From positions 1-6,600 of the forward strand of contig PWTP01000061.1 in NCBI GenBank assembly GCA_003563865.1: a stretch of DNA of 6,600 nt, in the 5' to 3' direction. The notes beneath the pieces were generated by a model. The model saw nothing but the letters and a program-made list of their open reading frames with translations. It was not told where the DNA came from and ran no database searches. The position numbers and the translations under genes are program-made. The stretch's first letter is position 1. Every line of letters starts with the position of its first letter. Shown piece after piece: positions 5,926-6,600 of this stretch. The DNA comes from Dehalococcoidia bacterium (GTDB lineage: Bacteria; Chloroflexota; Dehalococcoidia; Dehalococcoidales; CSSed11-197).

Positions 5926-6438
5926 TTGAAAAAAACGAATTATATTTTTGTTTGTATGCTGGCAGGAATATGTTTATTCGGGGCCATATTGTTATCAGCT
6001 TGTGGTTCCAGCCCTGTTGCTAAAGAAGGTGACACTGTCCAGGTGGATTATATTTTAACCTTGTCAGATGGTACTTTACACGAAACATCGGTTGGTAACG
6101 AGCCTTTGGAGTTTGTAATAGGAGCAGGGCAGGTGCTTCCGGATTTCGAAGAGGCTGTTATAGGAATGAAGCCCGGAGAATCAAAAATTATTACCATCCC
6201 GGCAGCTGATGCCTACGGCGAATACCGTGAGGATTTCATCATAACATTAGGTAAAGATCAAATTGCTGAAGGAACAGACCCCAAAGTTGGGGATAAGTTG
6301 TATACTCAAGATGAAGCAGGTAACCTGTGGACATTGGTTGTTATCAGTGTTTCAGACACAACTGTCACAGTAGATGCCAATCTGCCTTTGGCTGGAGAAG
6401 ACTTAACCTTTGAGATTAAACTGTTAACAATAAACTAA
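5926..6438 (+). CDS. secreted SlyD-like FKBP-type peptidyl-prolyl isomerase, lipoprotein
   Basis: The product probably isomerises X-Pro bonds and may act as a chaperone outside the cytoplasmic membrane. From the TTG start the protein has 170 residues. Residues 1-25 are a lipoprotein signal peptide with KK, a hydrophobic core and the lipobox L-S-A-C, making Cys26 the lipidated N-terminus. The FKBP fold begins at about 34 with GDTVQVDYILTLSDG; GAGQVLPDFEEAVIGM (66-81) and IPAADAYGEY (91-100) are the usual core motifs. An insert of about 45 residues (102-147) resembles the insert-in-flap chaperone domain of SlyD, and TVDANLPLAGEDLTFEI (148-164) returns to the FKBP core. The usual NHxLAG histidine of SlyD is Leu153 here. 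The histidine-rich, metal-binding SlyD tail is absent. It is divergent from the DUF5661 gene and 44 nt upstream of the Pyr_excise-like gene. An annotation starting at TTG 5851 would hide the signal peptide. Confidence 0.88.
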   Translation: MKKTNYIFVCMLAGICLFGAILLSACGSSPVAKEGDTVQVDYILTLSDGTLHETSVGNEPLEFVIGAGQVLPDFEEAVIGMKPGESKIITIPAADAYGEYREDFIITLGKDQIAEGTDPKVGDKLYTQDEAGNLWTLVVISVSDTTVTVDANLPLAGEDLTFEIKLLTIN

Positions 6439-6482
6439 AAGGGTGCTAATCACCGGTGTTGTTGCCCCTTCAGGAATTTAAC

Positions 6483-6600
6483 ATGAGAATGTGGTTGGTG
6501 GATCCGAAAATTATGTGCCGCAAACACCTCTTGGGTGAACACGCAGAGATCCACATGTTGCAAGGTTGCCTGAGCAAAGGTAAAAATATTAAAGGATTTA
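6483..6600 (+). CDS. pyrimidine dimer DNA glycosylase-like (Pyr_excise) protein, 3' end missing
   Basis: The first 39 codons are visible before the window ends. The opening MRMWLVDPKIMCRKHLLGEH, followed by AEIHMLQG and a basic stretch, resembles the family named after T4 endonuclease V, a UV-damage glycosylase/AP lyase. The HLLGEHAE segment aligns with HLMAEYRE of the phage enzyme, so E22 corresponds to the catalytic Glu23. The second residue is Arg where T4 has the catalytic Thr2, so glycosylase activity cannot be assumed; many short bacterial relatives share this difference and are annotated only by domain. The ATG is supported by AGGA (6472-6475) at a 7-nt gap. With only 44 nt after the FKBP stop and no clear terminator, the gene may share the FKBP transcript. 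Confidence 0.7.
   Translation, partial: MRMWLVDPKIMCRKHLLGEHAEIHMLQGCLSKGKNIKGF

Noticed and set aside
6439..6482. Hairpin candidates (GGTG/CACC and AAGGG/CCCTT) after the FKBP gene as a terminator
   Set aside because: The stems are short and compete with each other, and no T-run follows; the next gene begins almost at once.
1..6600. Defence system, mobile element, CRISPR array or other new multi-gene system
   Set aside because: No transposase, integrase, nuclease cassette, direct-repeat array or compositional break was seen; most genes are core housekeeping functions.

Overview
The window reads as an ordinary bacterial chromosome segment of moderate GC that is densely packed with housekeeping genes. 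No mobile element, CRISPR array, phage gene or rRNA was seen. My best guess at the source is an anaerobic Chloroflexota bacterium of the Dehalococcoidia type. This rests on the overall look of CoaD and LeuRS, on the 2[4Fe-4S] ferredoxin and on the lipoprotein FKBP. It is an impression from remembered protein sequences, not a search, and a Gram-positive anaerobe cannot be excluded.

Left block (1-1289, plus strand): the 3' part of rsmD (16S rRNA m2G966 methyltransferase), then coaD (phosphopantetheine adenylyltransferase) 3 nt later, then a YfhL/Alvin-type 2[4Fe-4S] ferredoxin 39 nt further on. Spacing suggests one transcript.

Middle block (1297-5061, minus strand): leuS, proC and cvpA, transcribed in that order toward the ferredoxin. 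leuS and proC overlap by ATGA, and cvpA follows after 31 nt. The block converges on the ferredoxin gene with a 7-bp gap and no visible terminator. leuS has a plausible sigma70-type promoter and a leader too short for a T-box.

Right block (5062-6600): the leuS/tRNA intergenic region carries divergent promoters. The tRNA has a CAU anticodon (elongator Met most likely) and no encoded CCA. It is followed by a 51-codon ORF for a two-helix membrane protein, a minus-strand DUF5661-type gene, and a divergent gene for a secreted, lipid-anchored SlyD-like FKBP prolyl isomerase that starts at TTG. The 5' end of a pyrimidine-dimer-glycosylase-like (Pyr_excise) gene runs off the right edge.

Nothing here is a convincing new system. 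The points most worth a second look are the coaD-ferredoxin pairing, the surface-anchored SlyD-like FKBP, the divergent DUF5661/FKBP pair with overlapping promoters, the small membrane protein, and the edge gene that lacks the catalytic Thr2 of T4 endonuclease V.
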